Assembly: GCA_050245915.1 (NCBI GenBank)
Contig: JBFWWZ010000011.1
Location: 1 to 63,904, forward strand
DNA from: JBDSKH01 sp050245915
GTDB lineage: Bacteria > Actinomycetota > Actinomycetes > Actinomycetales > Microbacteriaceae
Length of the DNA: 63,904 nucleotides
Reading direction: 5' to 3'
Shown here: piece after piece, positions 16,323 through 24,711 of the stretch
Numbering within the stretch: the stretch's first letter is position 1
How the letters are laid out: every line of letters starts with the position of its first letter
Made by a program: the position numbers and the translations under genes
Notes under the pieces: generated by a model
What the model was told of the DNA's origin: nothing
The model's input: only the letters and a program-made list of their open reading frames with translations
The model's database searches: none

Positions 16323-17225
16323 TCAGCCCCCTGAGGACCGCTTCGCCAGAGTCCGGCAGACTCGCGCGAGCAGCTGCTCCGGCTCTTTCAGCACATCGTC
16401 TTTCGTCACCCGGACCACGCGCCACCCGCCGTCCGCGAAGCACTCGCCGCGCCGGATGTCGTCACGCCAGCGCCGGGCATCGGTGCGGTGCTGATCCCCC
16501 TCGTACTCGATCGCGACCCGCCATGCCGGGTACAGGAGGTCGGGGTGCAGCACGCGGTCGCCGAACCGCACCGGCGGGTTCAGCAGCGGCTCCGGCAGCC
16601 CCGAGCGCATCAGCAGCAGCCGGAGCCGGGTCTCCATCGGTGATTCGGCGCCGACGCGCACGTCGCGCAGGGCGCTGCGCGCGCGGGCGGCGCCCCGTGC
16701 GCCCGGCCGGATCGCGGCATCCAGCTCATGCGGGAGCGCGAGCGCGGGGGTCTTCGCGCGCCGGTCGGGCGTCACCAGGAAATCGCCGACGGCGACGAGG
16801 TCGTCGTGCCCGAGCATCGTGCCGAGCTGGGCGAACAGGTGCGCGGGCGCGACGACCGGGAGCCCGAGGTGGAGGGTGAGCGGGAGATGCGCGGCGCGGT
16901 GTCCGACGACGCCCGGGCGATGCATGCGGTTGGCCTCGGACGAGGTGACATGAATGCGGAGGTCCCGAAACCGAGGAAGGGGCGCGCCCAGCAGGGCGGC
17001 GCCGGTGGTGTGGCTGAACGCGTCGCCCGGCCGGAGCAGTTCGGCGAGCGCCTCTGCGCGTGCGAGGAGGGCGCTCACGTCGGCTCCGACCACGTGGACG
17101 CCGCGGAACGGCATCGACACGTCGGCGGCCCGCAGCCGAGAGCGCGGAATGCCCAGTTGCTGCACGTCGCGCGCGGGAATGGGAAGCCCGATAAGCGCTC
17201 TTGCGACCGGGGTGCGCTTCGTCAT
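16323..17225 (-). CDS. DUF559 (Vsr-like endonuclease fold) protein with N-terminal AbiEi-like region
   Basis: A 300-residue protein of a large actinobacterial family. The N-terminal half (RxVQQLGIPRSRLRAADV, then HTTGAALLG) resembles the winged-helix and AbiEi-like part of type IV toxin-antitoxin antitoxins. The C-terminal domain (about 205-300) has the DUF559 pattern HPDLLYPAWRVAIEYEGDQH, then DDIRRGE and WRVVRVTKDDV, related to Vsr and PD-(D/E)XK nucleases. Whether it cuts DNA is unknown. It sits between proS and nusA where rimP is expected. Start ATG 17225; the two extra upstream codons begin with GTG. Confidence 0.75.
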   Translation of the reverse strand: MTKRTPVARALIGLPIPARDVQQLGIPRSRLRAADVSMPFRGVHVVGADVSALLARAEALAELLRPGDAFSHTTGAALLGAPLPRFRDLRIHVTSSEANRMHRPGVVGHRAAHLPLTLHLGLPVVAPAHLFAQLGTMLGHDDLVAVGDFLVTPDRRAKTPALALPHELDAAIRPGARGAARARSALRDVRVGAESPMETRLRLLLMRSGLPEPLLNPPVRFGDRVLHPDLLYPAWRVAIEYEGDQHRTDARRWRDDIRRGECFADGGWRVVRVTKDDVLKEPEQLLARVCRTLAKRSSGG

Positions 17226-17284
17226 GAGCACACAGTGCCGCAGTGGTCGTGCCTCCGCGGGGACTCTCCACAGCGTCCGCGAAA

Positions 17285-17330
17285 GGCCATTTCCTGCGGG
17301 TCTACGGGTCAGAACCCGCGCGGAATGGCC
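17285..17330 (-). terminator. Likely proS terminator hairpin
   Basis: A 17-base inverted repeat with three mismatches runs from GGCCATT (17285) to AATGGCC (17330) around a 12-base loop. On the minus strand it follows the proS stop by 15 bases and is followed by TTTC. The pattern fits an intrinsic terminator with a weak U-tract between proS and the DUF559 gene. Confidence 0.5.
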
Positions 17331-17344
17331 GCTCGGCGAAGGGG

Positions 17345-19105
17345 TTAGAGGGCGCCCGGGAGGTCGGCAGCCGGGACGTCGCGACGGGCGCCCGTGCGGC
17401 GGTCCCAGAGCTCGACGACGCCGTCGGCTGCGCCGCGGCCGACGATCACGATCGTCGGGACTCCGATCAGCTCGGCATCGCCGAACTTCACGCCCGGAGA
17501 CACCTTCGGACGGTCGTCCAGCAGGACGTCCCGTCCTGCCGACTCCAGCGCCGCCGACACGGTCTCGGCCAGCTCGTACGCCACGGAGTCCTTCCCGGTG
17601 GCGATCACGTGCACGTCGTACGGTGCGACCTCCGCCGGCCAGATGAGCCCGTTCTCGTCGTTGTTCGCCTCGGCGATCACGGCCATGATGCGGGTCACGC
17701 CGATGCCGTACGAGCCCATGGTGACGGAGACGAGTTTGCCGTTCTCGTCGAGCACCTGCAGGCCGAGGGCGTCGGCGTACTTGCGACCGAGCTGGAAGAC
17801 GTGCCCGATCTCCATACCGCGGGCGAGTTCCACGGGTCCCGAACCGTCGGGCGCCGGGTCCCCGGCACGCACCTCGGCGACCTCTGCGGCGCCGTCGTTG
17901 CCGAAGTCACGGCCGGCGACCAGGCCGAAGACATGCTTGCCGTCGGCGTTGGCTCCCGTGATCCAGCCGGAGCCATCGGCCACGCGGGGGTCGAGCAGGT
18001 ACCGGATGCCAGTGGCCGACTCCTCGCCGAGCACCGGCCCGGTGGGCGACCATGGTCCGATGTAACCCTTCACCAGCAGCGGATGCTTCTCGAAGTCGGT
18101 GTCCGTCGCGGCCTCCACGTCGGCGGGGGCGAACTGCACCTCGGCGCGTTTCATGTCGACCTCGCGGTCACCGGGGATGCCGACCACGACGACCTCGCGG
18201 GTACCGTCGAGGTGCGTGAGTGCGAGCACGACGTTCTTGAGCGTGTCGGCGGCGGTCCACGCGCGCCCGTCGGGACGGGGGTGCTTCTCGTTCGCGACGT
18301 CGACGAGGGTGGCGATGGTAGGCGTCCCGGGGGTGTCGAGCACCTCGGCGGGCGTCAGCTTCTCGTACGAGCGGGGCTCCGCCGGGGTCGTCGTGTACGC
18401 CTCGACGTTCGCGGCATAGCCACCGGCGGAGCGCACGAACGTGTCTTCGCCGATCGGCGTCGGGTGCAGGAACTCCTCCGACCGCGACCCGCCCATCGCC
18501 CCGGCGTCGGCCTGCACGATCACGTACTCCAGTCCGAGCCGCTGGAAGATGCGCTCGTACGCGTCGCGGTGCTGCTGGTACGACACGTCGAGTCCCTCAT
18601 CGGACACGTCGAACGAGTACGAGTCCTTCATCGAGAACTCGCGCCCCCGCAGCAGGCCGGCCCGCGGCCTGGCCTCGTCGCGGTACTTGTCCTGGATCTG
18701 GTAGATCGACAGCGGCAGATCTTTGTAGGAGGTGTACAGGTCTTTCACCGTGAGGGTGAACACCTCCTCATGCGTGGGTGCGAGCAGGTAGTCGGCGCCC
18801 TTGCGGTCCTGGAGCCGGAAGATGCCGTCTCCGTACTCCTCCCAGCGCCCGGTGGCCTCGTAGGGCTCACGCGGCAGCAGCGCGGGGAAGTGCACCTCCT
18901 GCGCGCCGAAGGCGTCGAGCTCGTCGCGGATCACGTTCTCGATCTTGCGGCGCACCCGGAGGCCGAGCGGCAGCCAGGCGAAGATCCCCGGAGCCTGGCG
19001 CCGGATGTACCCCGCGCGCACGAGCAGCCGGTGGCTGGCGACCTCGGCGTCGGCGGGGTCCTCGCGCAGGGTGCGGACGAAGAGCTTCGAGAGACGAGTG
19101 GGCAC
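17345..19105 (-). CDS. proS: Prolyl-tRNA synthetase
   Basis: A 586-residue class II aminoacyl-tRNA synthetase that charges tRNA-Pro. The bacterial-type architecture is clear: catalytic core with motif 2-like FRDEARPRAGLLRGREFSMKD (in part), an inserted editing domain (about residues 225-385, including GTPTIATLVDV and LKNVVLALTHLDG), motif 3 GSYGIGVTRIMAV, and a C-terminal anticodon-binding domain. The length fits the family. It starts at GTG 19105, with TAGGCT at 19118-19113 seven bases upstream and no ribosome-binding site, so it is probably leaderless. Confidence 0.97.
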   Translation of the reverse strand: MPTRLSKLFVRTLREDPADAEVASHRLLVRAGYIRRQAPGIFAWLPLGLRVRRKIENVIRDELDAFGAQEVHFPALLPREPYEATGRWEEYGDGIFRLQDRKGADYLLAPTHEEVFTLTVKDLYTSYKDLPLSIYQIQDKYRDEARPRAGLLRGREFSMKDSYSFDVSDEGLDVSYQQHRDAYERIFQRLGLEYVIVQADAGAMGGSRSEEFLHPTPIGEDTFVRSAGGYAANVEAYTTTPAEPRSYEKLTPAEVLDTPGTPTIATLVDVANEKHPRPDGRAWTAADTLKNVVLALTHLDGTREVVVVGIPGDREVDMKRAEVQFAPADVEAATDTDFEKHPLLVKGYIGPWSPTGPVLGEESATGIRYLLDPRVADGSGWITGANADGKHVFGLVAGRDFGNDGAAEVAEVRAGDPAPDGSGPVELARGMEIGHVFQLGRKYADALGLQVLDENGKLVSVTMGSYGIGVTRIMAVIAEANNDENGLIWPAEVAPYDVHVIATGKDSVAYELAETVSAALESAGRDVLLDDRPKVSPGVKFGDAELIGVPTIVIVGRGAADGVVELWDRRTGARRDVPAADLPGAL

Positions 19106-19140
19106 GGGCTAAAGCCTAAAGGCCCCGATGGATGCCGGGG
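19106..19140 (-). promoter_or_regulatory. proS leaderless promoter and small hairpin after the Bat-like operon
   Basis: TAGGCT at 19118-19113 lies seven bases before the proS GTG. Immediately upstream, CCCCG (19123-19127) pairs with CGGGG (19136-19140) across an 8-base loop, directly after the TPR gene stop, with a short T-rich stretch following. It may be a weak terminator for the upstream operon that overlaps the proS promoter. Confidence 0.4.
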
Positions 19141-20130
19141 TCACCAGGGCTTGTCGGCCAGTCCGTGCTTGCGTCCGCCGTTCTCGCGTTCGCGGTCGGC
19201 GGCCTCACCCTGCTCGAGCAGCTGGTCGAGGCCGTCGCCGAGGGATTCGCTGGACTGCTCATCGCCCGGGTCGCCGGGTTGCGGCTCGCCCGTCTGCCCG
19301 GGGGTCGGCTGCGGCTGAGGGTCCCCGGTCTGACCAGGCGTCGGGCTGGGCTGCGGCTCCCCGGTCTGGCCCGGTGTCGGGCTCGGCTGCGGCTCCCCGG
19401 TCTGCCCGGGAGTCGGGCTCGGGGTCGGGGACGCCGACGGGTCGGGCGTCGGCGAGGCGGACGGATCCGGCGTCGGAGTCGCCGACGGGTCCGGAGTGGG
19501 AGTCGAGTTCGGCTCGGGGGTCTGCGAGGGGTTGGGGTCCTGCGGGTCCTGCTGCTGCTGCTCCTCGGCCTGCTGCTCGTTCTGGTCGGCCTCCTCGGTG
19601 CTCTGCTCCGCGGTCTGGTCGAACGAGGGATCCTGCCGGCAGACGTCGTCGGGCTGCTCGGCCCAGAGGGCTTTCGCCGCGCGGTAGGCCGCGATCGCAT
19701 CCAGCCAGCGGCGGTCGTCGTAGTACCGGTTGCCGAGCCGCACATAGGTGAGCGCCAGGTTCGCGCGCGGGTAGCAGGCGGCTTCGGGCGACGGCGCGTT
19801 GTCGAGGGCCGTCTGCAGCTCGGGCACCGCCTCCGGCAGCAGGTCGCCCGCCGCGTAGGCGGTGCCGAGGTTGTAATTCGGCAGATACCTGTCGAATGGA
19901 TTCAGTGACACGCCCGCCCGCGCCCAGGCGGCTGCCGCCTGGTAGTCCCCGCTGGAGTAGGTCTGCTGCACTCCCGCGGCGATGACCACGTTGATCCCGG
20001 TGCCGACGGAGAGCACGCCGAGCGGGATCACCAGGATCATCGACCAGAGCAGCATGCGCCGCCGGCGCCCCGGGATGGCGGCGGCGATCGGCTTCTCCTC
20101 CCGTTCGAAGCGCTGCGAGAACCAGCTCAT
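19141..20130 (-). CDS. Membrane TPR protein with repeat-rich acidic tail (BatC-like position)
   Basis: A 329-residue protein, last in the MoxR/VWA operon. An N-terminal basic segment (RRRR near 22-25) precedes one membrane helix (about 27-52). Tetratricopeptide-like helices follow (residues about 55-155, including NYNLGTAYAAGDLLPEAV and ANLALTYVRLGNRYYDD). A Gln/Glu-rich stretch leads into a Pro/Thr/Ser/Gln tail built from short repeats, ending in a charged C-terminus. ATG 20130 overlaps the preceding stop (ATGA). Its place matches BatC/BatE-type TPR proteins of aerotolerance operons, probably as a scaffold outside the membrane. The open frame extends upstream in the wrong context. Confidence 0.72.
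   Translation of the reverse strand: MSWFSQRFEREEKPIAAAIPGRRRRMLLWSMILVIPLGVLSVGTGINVVIAAGVQQTYSSGDYQAAAAWARAGVSLNPFDRYLPNYNLGTAYAAGDLLPEAVPELQTALDNAPSPEAACYPRANLALTYVRLGNRYYDDRRWLDAIAAYRAAKALWAEQPDDVCRQDPSFDQTAEQSTEEADQNEQQAEEQQQQDPQDPNPSQTPEPNSTPTPDPSATPTPDPSASPTPDPSASPTPSPTPGQTGEPQPSPTPGQTGEPQPSPTPGQTGDPQPQPTPGQTGEPQPGDPGDEQSSESLGDGLDQLLEQGEAADRERENGGRKHGLADKPW
19275..19500 (-). repeat. In-frame tandem repeats in the TPR protein tail
   Basis: About four 36-base units encode SPTPGQTGEPQP with small variations (about 19275-19418). They are preceded, in coding direction, by 24-base units encoding DPSASPTP/DPSATPTP (about 19419-19500). Their near identity at DNA level suggests recent expansion and possible length variation between strains. 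Confidence 0.75.
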
Positions 20131-21158
20131 CGCGCACCCGCCTTCCGCGGCGGCCGGGCGGCGCGCAGGTCGCTGACGTTGCGCGCCGCGAGCACGAGAT
20201 CCCACAGCAGCAGCAGGAACGCGGGGATGATCGGCACCCAGTACAGCCGTTCGGCGACGGCCACCTCGGGCACCTCGATCTCTTCCCCCATCCGGTCTTC
20301 GACGTCGGGGTAGGTCGGCTCGGTGCCGGGGATGCGGTGCTGGTAGCCGACCCCCCACTCGGAGGCGATCTTCTTCAGTGCGTCCTCGTCGATGCGGGAG
20401 ATGGCGGTCGGCGACCCGGGCTGCGTGGTGTCGAGCAGGTACGGGGCGTCGGGCTCGCCGGGGCCGAAGTCGAGGTTGGGACGCATCGGGGCTCCCTCGG
20501 AGGTGCCGTAGCCGAACACCGCGCCGTCGGAGATGTACGGCGCGAGCGCCGCCATGGACTCCGGGGGGTCGTCGCGGGTCTGCTCGCCGTCACCGAAGTA
20601 GAACACGAGCCGCAGTCGTTCGGGATGCTCCCCCGATGCGCCTTCGAGCCGCTTCTGCAGGGTCGGCAGCGCCTCGCTGATACTGGAGCCCCCGGCATAG
20701 TCGGCGAGCTCCACTTCGAGCCGGTCGAGCGCGGAGCGCAGCGCCGTGGGGTCGGCGACCAGCGGCATCCGCACGAGGGCGCCGTTGTCGAAGGTGATGA
20801 TGGCGTACCGGGCGCCGCCGTAGGCCGTGGCGACCCGGTAGGCGTCGTCTTTCACGGCATCCAGTCTCGTTTCGGCGTCGGGCCCGCCGTCTTCGGCGTT
20901 CATCGAGGTGGTGGTGTCGATGACGAGGAACACGTCGACGTCCGACACCACCACCTTCGTCAGCGCGCCGGGCACGGCCGGCCCGAATGCGGCGAGCACG
21001 AGCAGGCCCAGGATGCCGAGGCGGCGTATCGACGACCAGCGCCCCTTCCAGCCGGAACGCCAGCGCCGCACGAGGGTCCAGATGACGAGCGCGGCGGGGG
21101 GCGCGAGCAGGAGGACGCTCGTCCAGAGCTCGAACAGGGGTTCCCAGACGATGGTCAC
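20127..21158 (-). CDS. Membrane protein with von Willebrand factor A domain (BatB-like)
   Basis: A 343-residue protein with two N-terminal membrane helices (about 10-30 and 45-65), a VWA domain (about 75-270) and a C-terminal helix (about 305-325). The metal-binding site reads DTTTS, with Thr in place of the first Ser of the usual DxSxS, so metal binding may be weaker. GTG 21158 overlaps the preceding stop as GTGA. Bat proteins of this layout occur with MoxR ATPases and are thought to help assemble or activate envelope complexes; the target here is unknown. Confidence 0.8.
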   Translation of the reverse strand: MTIVWEPLFELWTSVLLLAPPAALVIWTLVRRWRSGWKGRWSSIRRLGILGLLVLAAFGPAVPGALTKVVVSDVDVFLVIDTTTSMNAEDGGPDAETRLDAVKDDAYRVATAYGGARYAIITFDNGALVRMPLVADPTALRSALDRLEVELADYAGGSSISEALPTLQKRLEGASGEHPERLRLVFYFGDGEQTRDDPPESMAALAPYISDGAVFGYGTSEGAPMRPNLDFGPGEPDAPYLLDTTQPGSPTAISRIDEDALKKIASEWGVGYQHRIPGTEPTYPDVEDRMGEEIEVPEVAVAERLYWVPIIPAFLLLLWDLVLAARNVSDLRAARPPRKAGAR

Positions 21159-22168
21159 AGCTTCGACCTCCACGCCAGGAACACGATGCCCCAGAGGGCG
21201 AGCACGCCGATCCGGAACGGCCAGCCGGGGTGGTCGATGACCACCAGCTCGGGCACTCCCTCGAGGGTGGTCGCCTGGTCGTCGAGCACCTGGTCGACGA
21301 TGTTCTCGCCCGCCGCGGTGTCGTCGACGCTGAACACCTCGCCTCCGGTGCGCTGCAGCTGGGTGCGCAGGTCGTCGATCTCCGGGCCGGCGTAGCCGCC
21401 GGGGGTGATGCCGTACACCCGCACCTGGCGTTCCAGTGCGAACCCGGTCGCCTGCTCGAGGGAGACGATCGGGAGGCCGGCGAGCTGGTTGTCGGTGGCG
21501 AGGATCAGCGTGCGCGACCGGTCGAGGTCGGGGTTGTCGAACCGGAGCACGCAGGAGGCGAGACCGTCGCCGATGAGCGAGGAGCCGTCGCCGAGCGTCG
21601 TGCCGGCGTAGAGCGGCGGGTCGCCGTCGGGGTCGCCGCCGAACACGTCGCCGATGTCGCCGACGTCGCTGGAGACCTCGTCTTGCACGCTCGCCAGCTT
21701 CTCTTCGACGTAGTCGTAGTCGTCGTTGAGGGGGAAGATCTGCGCGGCCGAGCTGTCCCAGACGACGAGCGCGATCCGTTCGCCGTGGAACTGCTCCACC
21801 AGTTCGAGGAACCGTCCGACGATGGCCGCGTCGGCGGAGGTCATCGAGCCGGAGATGTCGAGGCACAGCACGATGTCGCGGTTGACCCGGTCCGTGTCGG
21901 CCACGTCGGTGGTGATGGGGCGGGCTGCCACGATCGAGAACGCGCCGAGGGCGACGAGGACGAGCAGCACCATCGCGCCGAGTTTCAGCATCGCCCGGCG
22001 GTAGGCGGCGCGGTATTCCGGCATCCGCAGCAGACGTTCGCTGTGGGCGGCGGAGACGATGTCGTGGTCGTGGCGGGTCGACCGGCGCCGGAGGACGACG
22101 AGCACGGCGAGCGTCGCGGCGACGATGCCGGCGGCGACGAGCGGCATCCAGACGAAGACTAGTTCCAC
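21155..22168 (-). CDS. Membrane protein with von Willebrand factor A domain (BatA-like)
   Basis: A 337-residue protein with membrane helices near residues 5-27 and 58-82, a VWA domain from about 95 to 290, and a C-terminal helix near 315-333. The metal-binding motif LDISGS is canonical, unlike its downstream neighbour. It begins at GTG 22168, ten bases inside the preceding gene, and overlaps the next by four. The pair of VWA proteins is typical of BatA/BatB. Confidence 0.82.
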   Translation of the reverse strand: MELVFVWMPLVAAGIVAATLAVLVVLRRRSTRHDHDIVSAAHSERLLRMPEYRAAYRRAMLKLGAMVLLVLVALGAFSIVAARPITTDVADTDRVNRDIVLCLDISGSMTSADAAIVGRFLELVEQFHGERIALVVWDSSAAQIFPLNDDYDYVEEKLASVQDEVSSDVGDIGDVFGGDPDGDPPLYAGTTLGDGSSLIGDGLASCVLRFDNPDLDRSRTLILATDNQLAGLPIVSLEQATGFALERQVRVYGITPGGYAGPEIDDLRTQLQRTGGEVFSVDDTAAGENIVDQVLDDQATTLEGVPELVVIDHPGWPFRIGVLALWGIVFLAWRSKL

Positions 22169-22641
22169 TGCGACACCGCCGTCCGGGCCGCGTCGACCGC
22201 GGGCTGCGCCTCGATCGCCTCGGCGACGCCGAAGTTCACGGGGTAGAAGCCGGCGAGGGTGTCGGCGAGGCGGGTGAGTCCGGCGCGCCGCAGGTCGGTG
22301 AGCGTCATGGTGCGGGCGTCGAACCGGGTCGTGTAGTACGCCAGCTCCCGCAGGATCTCGCTGAGCTCGATGTGCGCCTCGCGCGGGCTGAGCTCACCGG
22401 CGGAGACGCGCTGCTCGACCGACGCGATCCGGGTGAGGGCTTTGCGCCGCACGTCGACCGGCAGCGGGAGCACCTTGGGGGTCACGGGGCCGCCGCTTCC
22501 CCGCCGGCGCCACCCCCGCATCCCGGCGAAGCGCTTGCTGAGCAGCAGGAACGCGATCAGCAGGGCGATGAACAGTGGCAGCACGAGCCACCACCACCAG
22601 TCGTACCCGAGCGGCGGGTAGAAGTCGTCGATGCTCGGCAT
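22159..22641 (-). CDS. Small membrane protein of the MoxR/VWA operon (DUF4381-like)
   Basis: A 160-residue protein with a single membrane helix (about 18-40) after a short Trp-rich outside segment (YDWWWW). A cytoplasmic alpha-helical part follows (RKALTRIASVEQRVSAGELSPREAH and later LRELAYYTTRFD, each partial). Its size and place between DUF58 and VWA genes match the DUF4381 type. The function is unknown. It starts one base after the DUF58 stop. Confidence 0.6.
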   Translation of the reverse strand: MPSIDDFYPPLGYDWWWWLVLPLFIALLIAFLLLSKRFAGMRGWRRRGSGGPVTPKVLPLPVDVRRKALTRIASVEQRVSAGELSPREAHIELSEILRELAYYTTRFDARTMTLTDLRRAGLTRLADTLAGFYPVNFGVAEAIEAQPAVDAARTAVSQWN

Positions 22642-22642
22642 C

Positions 22643-23530
22643 TCAGAAGCCCGCCCGTCGCCGGCGCTGGAGAAGACGCAGCAGGGTCGGCACGACCTCG
22701 TCGACGGAGGTGATGCGGCAGTGCGAGACGCCGCGCGCCCGGAAGTAGGCGTGCTGCGCGGCGATCCTGTCGCTGGTGCGTTTCGCGTAGACGGTCGCGA
22801 GCTTCGCGTCGTTGCGCAGCATCGTCGGGATCGGCAGTCCGTTCATCACGTCGAGGATGTCCCGGCCGGTCCCGTCGCCGTCGACCAGGTCGAGGTCGGC
22901 GACGGTGATCCAGAGCAGTTCGTGGCGCTCGCGCAGCCCGCGCAGTGCCTCGTCGATGTCGGGGGCGGGTTCGACGTCGTCTCCGATGATCACCACGATG
23001 CTGCGATTCGGGATGCCGCGCAGCAGATAGCTGCACAGTTCGTACGGGTCGCCGGGGTCGGCATCCAGTCTCGTCTGGGTCTCGATCACGCGCAGCAGGG
23101 TCTCGAGGTAGGCCTCGCTCGCCCGCGCGGGGCGGTGATGGATGCGCTCACCGGAGCCGGTGACGAGGGCGACCGCGTCGCCGTGGCGCAGGGAGAGGTA
23201 GCCGAGCGCTCCCGCGACCTGGATCGCGACATCCCGTTTCGGGGAGCCGCCCTGCGACGCCGCCGCCATGCCCCGCCCGGTGTCGACCGCGATGACGACA
23301 TCGTGCCGCCGGGTCTGCTTGTACCGCTTGACGAGAGGGCTGCCGGTGCGGGCGGTGGCCTTCCAGTCGATGTCGTCGACGTCGTCGCCCGGGAGGTATT
23401 CGCGCAGGTCGTCGAAGTCGAGGCTGCGGCCGGAGGTGATCGCGGCGTACTCGCCCTCGAGCAGGTGCGTCGTGCGCCGGTTCGCGTGGATGAACAGGCG
23501 TGACTTGACCCTGGGGAGGAGAGCGGCCAT
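22643..23530 (-). CDS. DUF58 protein of the Bat-like operon
   Basis: A 295-residue soluble protein. The DUF58 signature appears early: SLDFDDLREYLPGDDVDDID, then WKATARTGSPLVKRY. A VWA-like half follows with a degenerate metal site (AVDTGRGM). DUF58 proteins are encoded beside MoxR AAA ATPases and are thought to be their adaptors. ATG 23530 follows the MoxR stop by five bases. The longer open frame upstream would overlap moxR completely and is rejected. Confidence 0.85.
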   Translation of the reverse strand: MAALLPRVKSRLFIHANRRTTHLLEGEYAAITSGRSLDFDDLREYLPGDDVDDIDWKATARTGSPLVKRYKQTRRHDVVIAVDTGRGMAAASQGGSPKRDVAIQVAGALGYLSLRHGDAVALVTGSGERIHHRPARASEAYLETLLRVIETQTRLDADPGDPYELCSYLLRGIPNRSIVVIIGDDVEPAPDIDEALRGLRERHELLWITVADLDLVDGDGTGRDILDVMNGLPIPTMLRNDAKLATVYAKRTSDRIAAQHAYFRARGVSHCRITSVDEVVPTLLRLLQRRRRAGF

Positions 23531-23535
23531 GGGTA

Positions 23536-24654
23536 TTACGGCGCCGGGATGGCGGCGATGATCGCGTCGATGACCTGCTCCGAGTCGATCTCGAGCGCGT
23601 CGGCCTCGAACGTCAGCACCACGCGGTGCCGCAGCACGCGGTGGGCGAGCGACTTCACATCCTCGGGGATCACGTACGCGCGTCCCGCGAGCAGCGCGAG
23701 CGCACGTGCCGCGTGCAGGAACGCGATGCTCGCCCGCGGGCTGGCGCCGTAGTCGACGAGCCGTGCGAGGTCGGCGGAGATCACCTCCTCCGCATTCCGG
23801 GTCGCCTGCACGATCGACACGAGATACTCGCGCACGGCCTCGGTGGCGTAGACCTTCTTCGCCGCCTGCTGCAGGAACAGCACATCGCTGAGCGCCAGGC
23901 CGGCCGGTGCCGGCTTCTCGAACACGCCGGAGTCGAGACGGTTCAGGATCTCGAGCTCGTCCTCGGTGTCGGGGTAGTCGAGCACCTCTTTGAGCAGGAA
24001 GCGGTCGAGTTGCGCCTCCGGCAGCAGGTAGGTGCCTTCCTGCTCGATCGGGTTCTGGGTGGCGATCACCAGGAACGGCACCGGCAGCTTGTACATGGTG
24101 CCGCCGATGGAGGTCTGGCGCTCCTGCATCGCCTCGAGCATCGCGCTCTGGGTCTTGGCGCTGGAGCGGTTGATCTCGTCGAGCAGCACGATGTTGGCGT
24201 GCACCGGTCCGAGCTGCGTGCTGAACGCCGCCTTCTTGGCGTCGTAGATCTGCGTGCCGATGATGTCGGAGGGCAGCAGGTCGGGGGTGCACTGGATACG
24301 GCGGAACTCCCCCGCGACGGCGTCGGCGAGCGTGCTCGCGGCCGTCGATTTGGCGAGCCCGGGGACGCTCTCGAGCAGGATGTGGCCGCCCGCGATCAGG
24401 GTGGCGAGGATGCTCTCCCGCAGCTCCTCCTGCCCGACGATCTTGCGGCCGAACGAGTCGCGGATCTTGCCGATGATCCCGGAGGCCCGCTTCAGCTCGG
24501 CGTCGGTGAGGGAACCGGGCGGAAGCTCCGGCGCGACACGCGAGACCGGCGGCTCGGGGTCGCCGCCGGGGAGGGGCGTGCCGGTGGGGGGTGCGGGCGG
24601 CGCGGGCACGGGAGGGACCGGGGGCGCGGGAGGGGGCGGTGGAGTATCCGTCAC
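23536..24654 (-). CDS. MoxR-family AAA+ ATPase
   Basis: A 372-residue AAA+ ATPase with an unusual N-terminal Pro-rich tail (about residues 3-45). Walker A reads SVPGLAKST, the RavA/MoxR variant with Ala before Lys; Walker B is VLLDEINRSSAKTQ; sensor 1 is ATQNPIEQEGTY; and the arginine-finger region is ASPRASIAF. MoxR ATPases act as chaperones that mature metal- or VWA-containing complexes. It is the first gene of a six-gene operon (MoxR, DUF58, DUF4381-like, VWA, VWA, TPR) read from GTG 24654 without a leader. Confidence 0.9.
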   Translation of the reverse strand: MTDTPPPPPAPPVPPVPAPPAPPTGTPLPGGDPEPPVSRVAPELPPGSLTDAELKRASGIIGKIRDSFGRKIVGQEELRESILATLIAGGHILLESVPGLAKSTAASTLADAVAGEFRRIQCTPDLLPSDIIGTQIYDAKKAAFSTQLGPVHANIVLLDEINRSSAKTQSAMLEAMQERQTSIGGTMYKLPVPFLVIATQNPIEQEGTYLLPEAQLDRFLLKEVLDYPDTEDELEILNRLDSGVFEKPAPAGLALSDVLFLQQAAKKVYATEAVREYLVSIVQATRNAEEVISADLARLVDYGASPRASIAFLHAARALALLAGRAYVIPEDVKSLAHRVLRHRVVLTFEADALEIDSEQVIDAIIAAIPAP

Positions 24655-24666
24655 CCTTGCACCCTA
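24655..24666 (-). promoter_or_regulatory. Leaderless promoter of the Bat-like operon
   Basis: TAGGGT at 24666-24661 lies six bases before the moxR GTG. No ribosome-binding site is visible, and the rest of the 57-base gap to ispG holds nothing else that I recognise. Confidence 0.5.
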
Positions 24667-24711
24667 ACCGGAGCGGGGCGACCGCAGAGCGTCAGGCGGG
24701 TGCGCGCACGC

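Noticed and set aside
16323..17225. Type IV toxin-antitoxin (AbiEi/AbiEii) pair
   Set aside because: The N-terminal part is AbiEi-like, but no AbiEii toxin gene is adjacent; the neighbours are proS and nusA.
17285..17330. tRNA-like sequence near GGGTCTACGGGTCAGAACCC
   Set aside because: The segment is too short, has no cloverleaf arms or acceptor pairing, and is fully explained as an imperfect terminator hairpin.
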